Shown: positions 35,137 through 44,222, counted from the stretch's first letter. The stretch is 64,000 nt of DNA from Marivirga aurantiaca (GCF_016679925.1 NZ_JAEQBW010000001.1:682001-746000); one strand, 5' to 3'. The notes: generated by a model from the sequence alone, not told the origin. Translations and numbers: made by a program.

Positions 35137-35589
35137 TTATTTGTTCTTCATTTTTTCCATTCTGTCTTTTGCCAGGGGAGAGACCATATGGTCAAACCCA
35201 TTGAGATCCAGTTCTCCTATCCATTTAAAATATTCAATCATGGCCTCAGCATCTTCCTCGCTCATTTCGTAGGCCACCATTTTTCTTCCGTTCGGGGCCC
35301 ATGGTACCGGGGACATCAGAATTGCCTTTATGACAGGCTCACCTTTTCTTTCCACTACTTTAGTGAGCTCAGGCGCGTAATAGCCGCCTTCGCCCATAAT
35401 GGAATGGCAACCCATGCAGTTATTCGTTTCCCACAGGTGCTTGCCTTGTATTACTTCCGCAGTAATATTTTCATGGTTTGTCTGGTCGTTGGACGGCATC
35501 ATGGAATAGATTGTTAAGCCAATAAAAATCAGGAAGGTGACCAGTGTACCTCCGAGAAAAAAAGCTTGAGCTTGTGATTTTGATAACAT
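35137..35589 (-). CDS. norC: Nitric oxide reductase subunit C (membrane cytochrome c)
   Basis: NorC carries electrons from periplasmic donors to NorB. The 150-residue product has one N-terminal membrane helix (AFFLGGTLVTFLIFIGLTIY) and a single haem site CMGCH at 58-62 within ETNNCMGCHSIMGEGGYYAP, typical of NorC. A Met in KMVAYEMSEEDAE may be the distal ligand. It is the first gene of the nor operon, 36 bp before norB, with a degenerate copy of the operator-like motif 34 bp before its ATG. Confidence 0.93.
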   Translation of the reverse strand: MLSKSQAQAFFLGGTLVTFLIFIGLTIYSMMPSNDQTNHENITAEVIQGKHLWETNNCMGCHSIMGEGGYYAPELTKVVERKGEPVIKAILMSPVPWAPNGRKMVAYEMSEEDAEAMIEYFKWIGELDLNGFDHMVSPLAKDRMEKMKNK

Positions 35590-35623
35590 GACAATTTGCT
35601 TTAGGTGTATGTTTGTAAATAAA

Positions 35624-35637
35624 GGATAAAAATGTCT
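35624..35637. promoter_or_regulatory. Degenerate operator-like site before norC
   Basis: AAATAAAGGAT-AAAAAT-GTCT shares the left half and spacing of the ric site (AAATAAAGGAT-AAAATT-GTCC) but loses the last C and the GAA. It is 34 bp before the norC ATG. Confidence 0.45.
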
Positions 35638-35939
35638 TTTATTATCTCAAATGTAAATCCTGTCCCTTATATTTTAAAATAAATTACAAAATATTTTCAT
35701 GAGGGATAAGAAGTAGTTTAGTTAGAAAGTGCTTATAAGTGTATTTATGTGGGTTTTTTAGATTTAATACTGCAATAATACATTCTATAAAGTGATAAAA
35801 GTCAGCCTTTTTCGGAGGGGTATTGTCAAGCTATTCTAATTGTTGGAAAGCATACTATAGCGATTTATAAAACCACAATAAATATCATATTAAAAGATGA
35901 CCCTTCACATATTTTACGCTACTTCATCCTCCTACATTT

Positions 35940-35954
35940 GACTTTAAGAAAGTC
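35940..35954. promoter_or_regulatory. Palindrome before the flavin-barrel gene
   Basis: GACTTT-AAG-AAAGTC is a perfect 6-bp inverted repeat preceded by TT, 52 bp before the start of the divergent gene. It may be an operator; nothing identifies its binder. Confidence 0.35.
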
Positions 35955-36006
35955 TTTATTCCTGAGACCCACTAAATAACACTTATCGATAAATTATTCG
36001 CATTTC

Positions 36007-37818
36007 ATGACTTACCACAATAACCTTCATTCATTCCATATTCCAGTAATGGGACTTGCTTATACCATTGATACACCTATCAGACTCGCACATTTGGGGA
36101 TTTCCTCCGTGTTGTCTTTGGGAGATGACATCCTTATTGAACGTGTCAGGAAATTTTATAGCAGCAAATTCAATCTTTCATTTACGCCCATTGAAGCAGA
36201 TGAAGATGATGCCCGTGCCAGAAGAATTACGGCCTATCTTGATATGGTGCAGGATATAGTACAGAAGAAGTTTGAATTGCACAAAAACCGGCTGATAGAG
36301 AGTGCTTCTTATATGAATAGTTTTCGTGAAATGTTACCTGATTGTTCCAAAGTGAAAAAGGAACTTGAAAAGGTTTGGCTAAAATATGAGATGAGTGATT
36401 TAAAAGCATGGCTAAATGAACATCTGAGGCCGGGAAAAATTGATGTGAATATTATGACCAAGCTGGACAATGTAAATTATAAAGGAGCTGAACCTTTAGC
36501 GGCTAAATTCAATGATGGACACGCTTCACTGAGAGGTTTTGCGGAAAGTAAAATCTCCTCTTCAGTGGTGTTGTCTGCTGGTATGAATCCACGCTTGTAT
36601 AGCTATTTTGAAAATTTAAAAGATTTCTATCCTGATAAAGAAGGGCAATTGAATAAGAAGATAATACTTAAAGTAAGTGACTACAGATCGGCTCTTGTTC
36701 AGGGGAAATTTTTGGCCAAAAAAGGAATATGGGTATCAGAATATCGTATGGAATCAGGTTTAAATTGTGGAGGTCATGCATTTGCCACACAAGGAAAACT
36801 GATGGGTCCTATTTTGGAGGAGTTTAAAAGGAATAAAGATGAATTGATAGCCTCTGTATTTTCTCTCTACAAAACAGCACTTGAAGAAAAAGGTTTTACG
36901 GTAGGTGAACAAGCCCCGGAATTACATATTACAGCACAAGGTGGAGTGGGAACTTCCGAAGAACATAACTTTTTATTACAGAATTATGAATTGTCTTCTG
37001 TTGGATGGGGAAGTCCGTTTTTGTTGGTCCCTGAAGCAGTTAGTATAGATGAAACCACCAGGAATTTATTATCTGAAGCCAAGGAAGAAGATTTTTACCT
37101 GAGCCAGGCCTCTCCTTTGGGAGTGCCTTTTAATAATATTAAAGGCTCCTCACGGCAAGTTGAAATGATGAAAAGCAATGTAAAAGGAAAAACAGGGAGC
37201 CCTTGCACCAAAAAATTCCTAAAGCTGAATACTGAGTTTACTGATAAACCAATTTGTACGGCATCTACTAAATACCACAATTTAAAACTGGCTCAAATGG
37301 AAAAAGCAGGGTTAAGCAAACAGCAATACCAAAAGGAACATAACGAGCTGATGGAGAAGGAATGCCTTTGCGGAGGTTTATCTACTCCTTTTTTTCTTGA
37401 GAATGATATGGATACTAAAATAGAAGGGGCTGGAGTAACAGTTTGTCCCGGGCCTAACCTAGCCTATTTTAGCGGGAAAATCTCCCTTAAAGAGATGATA
37501 AGCCATATTTATGGTAGATTGAATTTAATTGATACTGGCTTGCGGCCACATATGTTTATTAAGGAGTTGGAGCTTTACGTTAATTATTTATTCAAAGAAC
37601 TTGATATGTATAAGTCAGAGCCTAACAATAAAAAGGTAAAATATTTAAAGAATTTTCAGGTTAATCTCTTGGAGGGTATTGACTATTATAAATCTTTGTT
37701 TCTTAAAAAGGAAAGCTTTCTTTCCCAGGGAATCAATAGCCTTATAGAACAACTGAATAATTTTGAAAATAAGCTCAAAACAAATCATGTTTTACAAAAA
37801 ATGTCCGTTTTGGCCTAA
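36007..37818 (+). CDS. Nitronate-monooxygenase-like flavin-barrel protein with cysteine-rich C-terminal part
   Basis: I do not know a name for this 603-residue protein. The first half resembles the FMN TIM barrel of nitronate monooxygenase/FabK: the start IPVMGLAYTIDTPIRLAHLG, SGLNCGGHAFATQG (like the GGH motif), and ITAQGGVGTSEEHN with VGWGSPFLLVPEA. An insert of about 100 residues is helical. The C-terminal part has cysteines at 400, 417, 453, 455 and 480 (SPCTKKF, PICTAST, ECLCGGL, TVCPGPN), which might bind a cluster or metal. It is divergent from norC, so a role with NO or its products is possible. No signal peptide, so probably cytoplasmic. Confidence 0.75.
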   Translation: MTYHNNLHSFHIPVMGLAYTIDTPIRLAHLGISSVLSLGDDILIERVRKFYSSKFNLSFTPIEADEDDARARRITAYLDMVQDIVQKKFELHKNRLIESASYMNSFREMLPDCSKVKKELEKVWLKYEMSDLKAWLNEHLRPGKIDVNIMTKLDNVNYKGAEPLAAKFNDGHASLRGFAESKISSSVVLSAGMNPRLYSYFENLKDFYPDKEGQLNKKIILKVSDYRSALVQGKFLAKKGIWVSEYRMESGLNCGGHAFATQGKLMGPILEEFKRNKDELIASVFSLYKTALEEKGFTVGEQAPELHITAQGGVGTSEEHNFLLQNYELSSVGWGSPFLLVPEAVSIDETTRNLLSEAKEEDFYLSQASPLGVPFNNIKGSSRQVEMMKSNVKGKTGSPCTKKFLKLNTEFTDKPICTASTKYHNLKLAQMEKAGLSKQQYQKEHNELMEKECLCGGLSTPFFLENDMDTKIEGAGVTVCPGPNLAYFSGKISLKEMISHIYGRLNLIDTGLRPHMFIKELELYVNYLFKELDMYKSEPNNKKVKYLKNFQVNLLEGIDYYKSLFLKKESFLSQGINSLIEQLNNFENKLKTNHVLQKMSVLA

Positions 37819-37876
37819 ATTAGTAATGATTTCAAACGTGTAATAATATTACCATTAAATTAGAGAACAAACTAAA

Positions 37877-37908
37877 AAAAAGAGAGCACAATATCTGCGC
37901 TCTCTTTT
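37877..37908. terminator. Bidirectional terminator
   Basis: AAAAGAGAGC / GCTCTCTTTT form a 10-bp stem around an 11-nt loop, with an A run before and a T run at the end. It lies between the flavin-barrel gene and the convergent TonB-receptor gene. Confidence 0.8.
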
Positions 37909-37931
37909 ACAATTAAATTTTAATAAAATGA

Positions 37932-40900
37932 TTAAAATCTGAAATTTATATCAGCAAAATATCGTCTTCCATCTATACCAAACTGAGTTGTTTGCCATGG
38001 ATATTTAAACCTTCCTACAAAGTCTAAATTTCTATCTATGGGATGTCCTTCCCTGTCTGAGTAGGCTTCACTGAAAGTATCTGGATATACATTGGCTATA
38101 TTATTTACACCCAAAGTAAATTGAACATTATCATTCATTTCATAAGAAACGCTTAGGTTGACTATCGTTTTACCTGAGTAGGTTGCATCATCTACCTCAT
38201 TATTGGACAAGTAAGTAACAGCACCATAATATAAACTTGAAAGAGAAGTAGAAAACTTATCCAAATTATATGTTACGGTTCCTACTACCTTTTCCTGAGG
38301 TCTCCAGGTTTCCATTCTTGAAACATCTTCTCTTGAAAAAATATTGTTTTCCAAGTCATTTTCAACAATAAAGTTGGGTAAATTAATAGACTCTACGGTT
38401 GTTTCATTAAAGTTTGCAGAAATACTTCCTTCAAAATATCCTTTACCAGCTGTAATGTCATCAAAAGTAAGTACAATGTCCAAACCTTGGGTTTTAGTAT
38501 CAATGGCATTAAGAAAAAAACCTGCAGACCCTACGCCCACATCTGATAATACCTGGTCGATAGGTGATGCTGGGTCACCTGTTGCTGTCACCTGTCCTGA
38601 TAAAACTATTCTATCTTCAACAGTTATTTGATAAACATCTGCTGTTAATCCTATATTATCTGTAATCCTGTAGGTTAAGCCCGCACCAACATTAAAAGAT
38701 GTTTCAGCCTGTAATCTTGGGATTCCTAAAGCACGAAGGGCTGGATTTTCATTTTCTAATATACCATTTTGAACTACACCATTTTCTGTTAAGGTTGTGG
38801 TCACAGCTGTATAGTAAATTTGATGCAGCGAAGGTGCTCTAAAACCATTGCTAACAGAAGCTCTGACATTAATTTTATCCTCATATAACTTTACCCTACT
38901 GTTTAATTTCCAGGAAATATTTTGGCCAAAATCACTGTAGTTTTCGAAGCGTGTAGCTCCTCCAATCAAAAAGGCATCTGTTATGTCGGTTGTTAATTCA
39001 GTATAAAATCCTAGATTACTTCTGTAATTATTAGAAGCATTTTCTGGTTTAAACCCAGGAAAAGATTCCGAACCTGTCCTGTCGCCCTGTGCATCTGGTG
39101 AGCCTCCATCTCCATAAGAGGCAAATTCACCAGCTTCAATTTTAAAATTTTCTGTTCGATGTTCAGCACCAAATGCAAGTGTCAGCGCCTTTATTCCAGC
39201 TGGTTTGAAAGCACGTGATACATCCAAATTATTAACTATATGACTGAATTCATGAGCACCATTATAAAAATTGGAAGGACTTGTTCCTGCAAAAGATTGG
39301 TTAAATGAATTAATGATATAATAGTCAATTCTGTTTTTACCTAAAGTAGAGCTTAAATCAAAATTCCAATCATTGAAATCGCTTCTGAAACCCAATGAAA
39401 AAGTATTGTCCAGAATTTGTGGGGCCATTTCAGCTAAGAAGAACTCCTGATTGGGATAAATAGCCTGAAAACCCGGCACCCAATAAGGCACTCTTGCAAA
39501 TTGTGGTGCTGATCCTGTACGATTTGTTAAAGTTCCAAATGAATATATTTCCGTATTTGATTCTTCACGAAGTGTGTAGCCTGTATTATAGGCAAAGCTT
39601 GTGATGGTCATATCTGGCAATCCAACTTGAAAACCAGCTGATGGGTTTCTTGTGAGAAAACCATCTAAGTCAGATAGTGAGTAGTCAGAGGTTTCTGTCA
39701 CCCCCCAATAGTTGGCTTCATCTTCTAAACTGGTAATTTCTCCTGCTCGTTGCGTTCTTTGCTGGTCAATGTAACTAAAAGTAAAATTGGCATATCCTTT
39801 GTCCAAAATATCAACCCCAAACCCTGTATCAAAATTATATTGTTGACCATCACCTTCGGAAGTAACATTATACCCCATATTTATAAAAGGGTCAGATTTC
39901 TTTTTGAGTACAAGGTTTATTACACCAGCCACGGCATCAGAGCCATATTGAGCAGCTGCACCATCTCTTAATATTTCTACTCTATCAATCGCAGCTGTTG
40001 GGATTGCTTTCATATCCACACCAACTTCACCCCGTCCCGGAGTAACATAACTGTAAACCAATGCGGAACTATTTTTTCTTTTTCCATTTACTAATACTAA
40101 AGTTCTACTTGGCAATAAACCTCTTAATCCAGCTGGACTAAAATGAGCTGCCGCATCTGAAATGGGCTGTTGTGTGGCATTATAGGATGGTACTTTGAAC
40201 ATAAGTTGTTGATCCAATACATTTTGACCACTTGTGCTCAATTCAGTGGCAGAGATATTGTCAATGGGTACTGGCGATTCCATTGTAGTGCGTGGAGTTG
40301 TACGGCTACCAACAACAGTCACCAAATCCATTGAGCTCACTTCCTTATCAAGGGTAATATCAATTTCTTTGTTTTGTCCTGGAAGTACTTCTATTGATAT
40401 TTTTTTGGTTTTATAACCAATATAACTAATAACCAAAGTATATTTTCCAGGTTCTAATTCCAGATCAAAATTACCATTTACATCTACCACAGCTCCTTTG
40501 GAAGTGCCTTTTACAGCTACAGAAGCTCCAATGAGTGCTTCTCCGGTTTTGCTATCTCTAATTGTGCCACTTAAGGTTTGGCGAATTGTAACGGTATTTT
40601 GAATTGTTTTTTTGGCTTCTTTAAGAATAACAATTTGGTCTTTTATACCATATTCCAAATGAGTTCTTAAAGAAAGTTCTTTGAGAAAAGCCGTGATAGT
40701 GGCATCCTTTATGTCAATATCAATAGAGCCAACCTGGTTAGACAAGCTGGAATTATAAAAAAACTGATAATCAGTTTGTTTCTCTATTGCATCCACAAGC
40801 TCATCTATTGTGGTATTTGTTTTTTGTATGGAGATGCGTTCTTGCGAAAAGGCTCCTGCAGATACAGAGAATAAAGAAAGAAAGAGCAGAATACCTGTTA

Positions 40901-40964
40901 AATTCATGATTAATAGTACATTTCTTAACTGTCTCCAGCCGATTAGTTTGTCAAATAATTTCAT
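37932..40964 (-). CDS. TonB-dependent receptor with STN domain
   Basis: The 1010-residue outer-membrane protein imports a ligand with energy from TonB. In order it has a signal segment (about 13-40), an STN domain for signalling (NTTIDELVDAIEKQTDYQFF), a carboxypeptidase-regulatory-like domain (LSGTIRDSKTGEALIGASVA), a plug (RTLVLVNGKRKNSSALVYSY, IDRVEILRDGAAAQYGSDAV) and a long barrel ending in ADINFRF. The STN domain fits control by the FecR-like protein upstream. No SusD gene is adjacent, so it is not a standard polysaccharide pair. The ligand is unknown. Confidence 0.92.
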   Translation of the reverse strand: MKLFDKLIGWRQLRNVLLIMNLTGILLFLSLFSVSAGAFSQERISIQKTNTTIDELVDAIEKQTDYQFFYNSSLSNQVGSIDIDIKDATITAFLKELSLRTHLEYGIKDQIVILKEAKKTIQNTVTIRQTLSGTIRDSKTGEALIGASVAVKGTSKGAVVDVNGNFDLELEPGKYTLVISYIGYKTKKISIEVLPGQNKEIDITLDKEVSSMDLVTVVGSRTTPRTTMESPVPIDNISATELSTSGQNVLDQQLMFKVPSYNATQQPISDAAAHFSPAGLRGLLPSRTLVLVNGKRKNSSALVYSYVTPGRGEVGVDMKAIPTAAIDRVEILRDGAAAQYGSDAVAGVINLVLKKKSDPFINMGYNVTSEGDGQQYNFDTGFGVDILDKGYANFTFSYIDQQRTQRAGEITSLEDEANYWGVTETSDYSLSDLDGFLTRNPSAGFQVGLPDMTITSFAYNTGYTLREESNTEIYSFGTLTNRTGSAPQFARVPYWVPGFQAIYPNQEFFLAEMAPQILDNTFSLGFRSDFNDWNFDLSSTLGKNRIDYYIINSFNQSFAGTSPSNFYNGAHEFSHIVNNLDVSRAFKPAGIKALTLAFGAEHRTENFKIEAGEFASYGDGGSPDAQGDRTGSESFPGFKPENASNNYRSNLGFYTELTTDITDAFLIGGATRFENYSDFGQNISWKLNSRVKLYEDKINVRASVSNGFRAPSLHQIYYTAVTTTLTENGVVQNGILENENPALRALGIPRLQAETSFNVGAGLTYRITDNIGLTADVYQITVEDRIVLSGQVTATGDPASPIDQVLSDVGVGSAGFFLNAIDTKTQGLDIVLTFDDITAGKGYFEGSISANFNETTVESINLPNFIVENDLENNIFSREDVSRMETWRPQEKVVGTVTYNLDKFSTSLSSLYYGAVTYLSNNEVDDATYSGKTIVNLSVSYEMNDNVQFTLGVNNIANVYPDTFSEAYSDREGHPIDRNLDFVGRFKYPWQTTQFGIDGRRYFADINFRF

Positions 40965-41014
40965 AGTTTTGTATAGTTAGAGTTAAACATTTGGTTTTAT
41001 TACTAAATAGTTTG

Positions 41015-41038
41015 AAGGGAATGTTGCCGCATTCCCTT
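41015..41038. terminator. Hairpin between the fecR-like and receptor genes
   Basis: AAGGGAATG-TTGCCG-CATTCCCTT is a perfect 9-bp stem. The T run lies on the plus-strand side, while the genes read minus, so it may be an RNA-processing hairpin rather than a terminator. Confidence 0.5.
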
Positions 41039-41040
41039 TT

Positions 41041-42228
41041 TTATTCAATAATTACTTTATTATTACTACTTAAATAAAATTTCACGTCACCTGTCATTTC
41101 AATTAATTTTATTACTTCTTTGAAACTACTATAGCGTTTTAGCGTCCCGGTAAATCTTATATTTTTTTTCTCTGGATTTTTATAAACCACTTCAATTGAA
41201 TACCACCGTGAAAGCACTTCCATAATATGGTCAAGTGGCTGATCCTTAAAATAAAACAAACCGTTTTTCCAGGCGATGAAATGCTCTACATTCACCTGCT
41301 TTTGAAAAAGCTCTTGTTTTTTGGGGTGATAGATAGCTTGATTGCCAGGGAAAAGTATAGCGGTATCGTTTTTATCCGTTTCAATTTGAATTTTACCTTT
41401 CAAAAGGGTAGAGGTTGTTTCTTCGTTAGGGTAGCTTGTTACATTAAATGAAGTGCCTAAAACCCTAATGGTTTGATTTCCTGTAATGACCTGGAATGGT
41501 CTGTTGTTTTCGTGAGCTACTTCGAAATATGCTTCTCCCGATAATTCTACCACGCGACTCTCGGTTCCAAAATTAGCTGGATATTTAAGAGTTGACTCTG
41601 AATTTATCCATACTTTGGTTCCATCTGAGAGTATAAGCATAAATTCACCTCCGGTTTGGACTTCCAATAGATGCTGATTTGATGGTTGATTATCAGAGTT
41701 GAAATCACCTTTTTTGTATTCTATCGATTCTTTATTGAGATTTAGAAACTTTTTAAATTTCCCATCTATTTTTTGTTTGGAGGTCGATTGCTCTCCCAAA
41801 AGTATTTTTTCTCCCCCTCCAAGATGAAGGACAGCCTGCCGTTTGCCAGGCTCTGGATAAATGGGAGTTTGTTTTGCTTCTTCTAAGTGAAATAATTTAT
41901 CATCTGTTTCATTAAAAAAAGAAATAAAGCTAAAGACGAGTATCAAAGAAGCAGCTACTGATATAAATAACGCTAACCCCAACTTTTTTCTTAAAGAAGG
42001 CTCTTTTCTGATTGCTAAGGCTTTTCTTAAGGCTGGTACATCCGCTTTTACCAACTTAATTTTGTTATGTTCCAGATGTTCTTTTGCCTTTGCGTAGTAA
42101 ACACGATTTTCATGGTCTTCTTCAAGCCATTTATCTAAAAGATATTGCTCATTATCAGTTAAATTCCCGTGAATACTTTTCCAGATAATTTCAAAATCTA
42201 ATGATATTTTTATTTTTTTATTTCCCAT
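41041..42228 (-). CDS. FecR-family anti-sigma factor
   Basis: FecR proteins relay the receptor signal to an ECF sigma factor. The 395-residue product has a cytoplasmic N-terminal region, one membrane helix (LGLALFISVAASLILVFSFI, about 85-105), a periplasmic FecR domain (GTKVWINSESTLKYPANFG, VVELSGEAYFEVAHENNRPF, VLGTSFNVTSYPNEE) and a C-terminal domain of the DUF4974 type (FYFKDQPLDHIMEVLSRWYS). It lies between the sigma gene and the TonB receptor on one strand. Confidence 0.92.
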   Translation of the reverse strand: MGNKKIKISLDFEIIWKSIHGNLTDNEQYLLDKWLEEDHENRVYYAKAKEHLEHNKIKLVKADVPALRKALAIRKEPSLRKKLGLALFISVAASLILVFSFISFFNETDDKLFHLEEAKQTPIYPEPGKRQAVLHLGGGEKILLGEQSTSKQKIDGKFKKFLNLNKESIEYKKGDFNSDNQPSNQHLLEVQTGGEFMLILSDGTKVWINSESTLKYPANFGTESRVVELSGEAYFEVAHENNRPFQVITGNQTIRVLGTSFNVTSYPNEETTSTLLKGKIQIETDKNDTAILFPGNQAIYHPKKQELFQKQVNVEHFIAWKNGLFYFKDQPLDHIMEVLSRWYSIEVVYKNPEKKNIRFTGTLKRYSSFKEVIKLIEMTGDVKFYLSSNNKVIIE

Positions 42229-42358
42229 TTCCTTTTCTTGTCAATAGTGTGACAATGTGTTAAGGAAAATGGGTGACAAAATATTTGGATTTTTTGTATT
42301 TTGATAAAATTAAATAATGTGATTCTGGCTTAAAGCAGTATTGGCTACTTGTTTTTCA

Positions 42359-42928
42359 TTATATTAATGCTAGAAACAGATTGAGGATTTTTTTATCTAG
42401 TACATTTTTCAGTTTCTTTTTTCCTCGTTGTAGTTGAGTTTTAACAGTGTTTTCGGAAATCCCTAGCAATTGGGCAATTTCGTGCCTTTTATTCCCTTTA
42501 AAGTATTTTAAAACTAATACATTTTTTATTTGAGTGGGCAACTTTTCTATTTCCACCATTAGCTGTAACTCTAATTCTTGTAATTGCCTATTTTGAGTGA
42601 CTACTAATTGGCTTTGTAGATTAGCTTCAATATATTGTAGTTTTTTTCTATCTGTAATGTTTAGATTTTTAATATGATTTAAACATCTGTTTTTTATAGC
42701 AGTAAAGAGATAGGAGTGTATAGAGCTTTCTATCTTGAATTCTGAAATTTTGAGCCACAGATTTATAAAGAAATTCTGAACCAGTTCTTTACTTTCATCT
42801 AAGTCATACAAATAACCATTAGCAAAGCTTACTAGCCTAGGATAATATTCAGAGTAAAGTTGCTCGAAAACGACTTGATTTCCTTGGTTTAGTTGTTGGA
42901 TAATTAATGATTCTGTTTGCGCAGACAA
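42359..42928 (-). CDS. ECF sigma factor of the FecI/RpoE type
   Basis: The 189-residue product has sigma region 2 (FEQLYSEYYPRLVSFANGYL, DESKELVQNFFINLWLKI) and region 4 (IEKLPTQIKNVLVLKYFKGN, HEIAQLLGISENTVKTQLQR). Together with the FecR-like gene and the STN receptor it forms a cell-surface signalling trio. The start codon appears to be TTG at 42928, because a stop lies four codons upstream and no ATG fits. Confidence 0.9.
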   Translation of the reverse strand: MSAQTESLIIQQLNQGNQVVFEQLYSEYYPRLVSFANGYLYDLDESKELVQNFFINLWLKISEFKIESSIHSYLFTAIKNRCLNHIKNLNITDRKKLQYIEANLQSQLVVTQNRQLQELELQLMVEIEKLPTQIKNVLVLKYFKGNKRHEIAQLLGISENTVKTQLQRGKKKLKNVLDKKILNLFLALI

Positions 42929-43228
42929 ATTGATTTTTTAAGATAGACTAATTCAATTTAGTAAAAAGGTGCTTAAAATAATAGAAATTATTTAGTAAAA
43001 CCTCTGCACATTGTTTTAATACAAAGTATTTTAAGATTTATCGCATAATTTATCACAATATTTACTAGTTGGTTTGAAAAACTGGGCTATTGATGGAAGA
43101 CTAATGTTGAAATCATACTCAAGACCGTTAATAATCCAAAGTTGTTAGTATAAGGGGTTACTTATACAGAATTGGTTGTGACTGTGGAATGCATAATACC
43201 ACTCCACATTCACATCTCCATAAATGCA
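42929..43228. other. Intergenic region upstream of the sigma factor gene
   Basis: These 300 bp contain two small hairpins: GTATAAG-GGGTTA-CTTATAC (43148-43167), and GTGA-C-TGTGGA with TCCACA-T-TCAC (43178-43213). Either might end transcription of the hydrolase gene to the right, but neither has a good T run. No gene was seen. Confidence 0.5.
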
Positions 43229-44203
43229 CTATAAACTATTGTTTTTCGTTTCTGTCGCCTCACTAAATGCATTCAAAATGGTTGTTGTTACGTATTCCCT
43301 ATTGGCGGTTAACCCATGGGTATCATCCTCAAAAAGATGAAAATCAACTGAGTAATGGTGCTTTTTTAAACTATCAGCAAGAATTTCAGCCTGAGAAAAG
43401 TGAACATGTTTATCTGTTTTACTATGAAAGATTAGATAAGGGATCTTGGGCAATAGCTGGGGCCAGTAATTGGCTGATCGTTGAATGATGGATTCTTCCC
43501 TTTGTTGATTAAAATCTGGGATTAATTCTTTACAAACTTCTTCAATTTCAGGATGATATTGCATAGTAACTCCCAAATCAGAAACCCCTCCAATACTTGC
43601 TACAGCTTTAATATTACTGCCCTGATATTTTTTAAGTGTTAAATAGTTCATCATTCCACCTCGGCTTATTCCCAAAAGTGCGATATTGGCAGTGTCTGCT
43701 TTTGGGATTTCGCCCAAATGCTTGATGAGGTTTAAAATATCATTGACATCAGCTCCTCCAAATTCTTCTTTTCCCTCACTGCCACTATTACCACGGTAAT
43801 TAGAAGCCACCACAACAAAGCCTTCAGCCGCAAATGGCGCCATTATTTCAACTGCGGAGGCTATCAATAGTCTACCTAATTCCTGGTTACCACCTCTGTT
43901 GAAAATGATGACAGGGTATTTTCCGGGTTTTTTAGGCTGTACCATAAAACCGGAAATCATCAGGCTGTCACTATTATAAGCCATGGAATGAATTTCTACC
44001 TGATCCAAGTAAGTGTAATTTTCCGGATGATGCTTGATTCTTTTTGCAATAGGTGCATTTTGATAGTCTACAGAATGCAGTAAAATGTTGCTTCCGTTGA
44101 ATTCTCCAAATGTATTCCTTATACTTTCAGGTGCTTTTGGGCTATTGCAACTAATTGTGCAGAAAAAAATTAGAAGTAACGAACTGAACTTGAAATGTGT
44201 CAT
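43229..44203 (-). CDS. Alpha/beta-hydrolase lipoprotein (prolyl-oligopeptidase/dienelactone-hydrolase type)
   Basis: The 324-residue product is a lipoprotein (FFCTISC). It has an alpha/beta-hydrolase core with the oxyanion segment PVIIFNRGGNQELGRLL, the nucleophile elbow GISRGGMMN (GxSxG), and likely Asp and His of the triad in HSKTDKHVHFSQ and EDDTHGLTAN. VVVASNYRGNSGSEGKEEFG is typical of S9 peptidase/esterase relatives. It probably acts on a peptide or ester in the periplasm. It is the last gene of a five-gene run on this strand. Confidence 0.85.
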   Translation of the reverse strand: MTHFKFSSLLLIFFCTISCNSPKAPESIRNTFGEFNGSNILLHSVDYQNAPIAKRIKHHPENYTYLDQVEIHSMAYNSDSLMISGFMVQPKKPGKYPVIIFNRGGNQELGRLLIASAVEIMAPFAAEGFVVVASNYRGNSGSEGKEEFGGADVNDILNLIKHLGEIPKADTANIALLGISRGGMMNYLTLKKYQGSNIKAVASIGGVSDLGVTMQYHPEIEEVCKELIPDFNQQREESIIQRSANYWPQLLPKIPYLIFHSKTDKHVHFSQAEILADSLKKHHYSVDFHLFEDDTHGLTANREYVTTTILNAFSEATETKNNSL

Positions 44204-44222
44204 GATTAAATATTTAGTGGGT

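Larger units (their letters stand above)
35590..36006. other. Divergent intergenic region between norC and the flavin-barrel gene
   Basis: These 417 bp hold the norC promoter region with a degenerate operator-like site (35624-35637) and, near the right end, a GACTTT-AAG-AAAGTC palindrome (35940-35954). The rest is AT-rich without gene or repeat. No classic FNR box was seen. Confidence 0.6.

Noticed and set aside
8143-35589. A nitrous oxide reductase (nos) or nitrate reductase gene within the nitrogen block
   Set aside because: No NosZ copper motifs or molybdopterin-enzyme sequences were seen. The cupredoxin protein present is clearly NirK.
43148-43213. Two hairpins as terminators of the hydrolase gene
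   Set aside because: Both stems are real but lack a T run on the expected strand, so they were not called as terminators.
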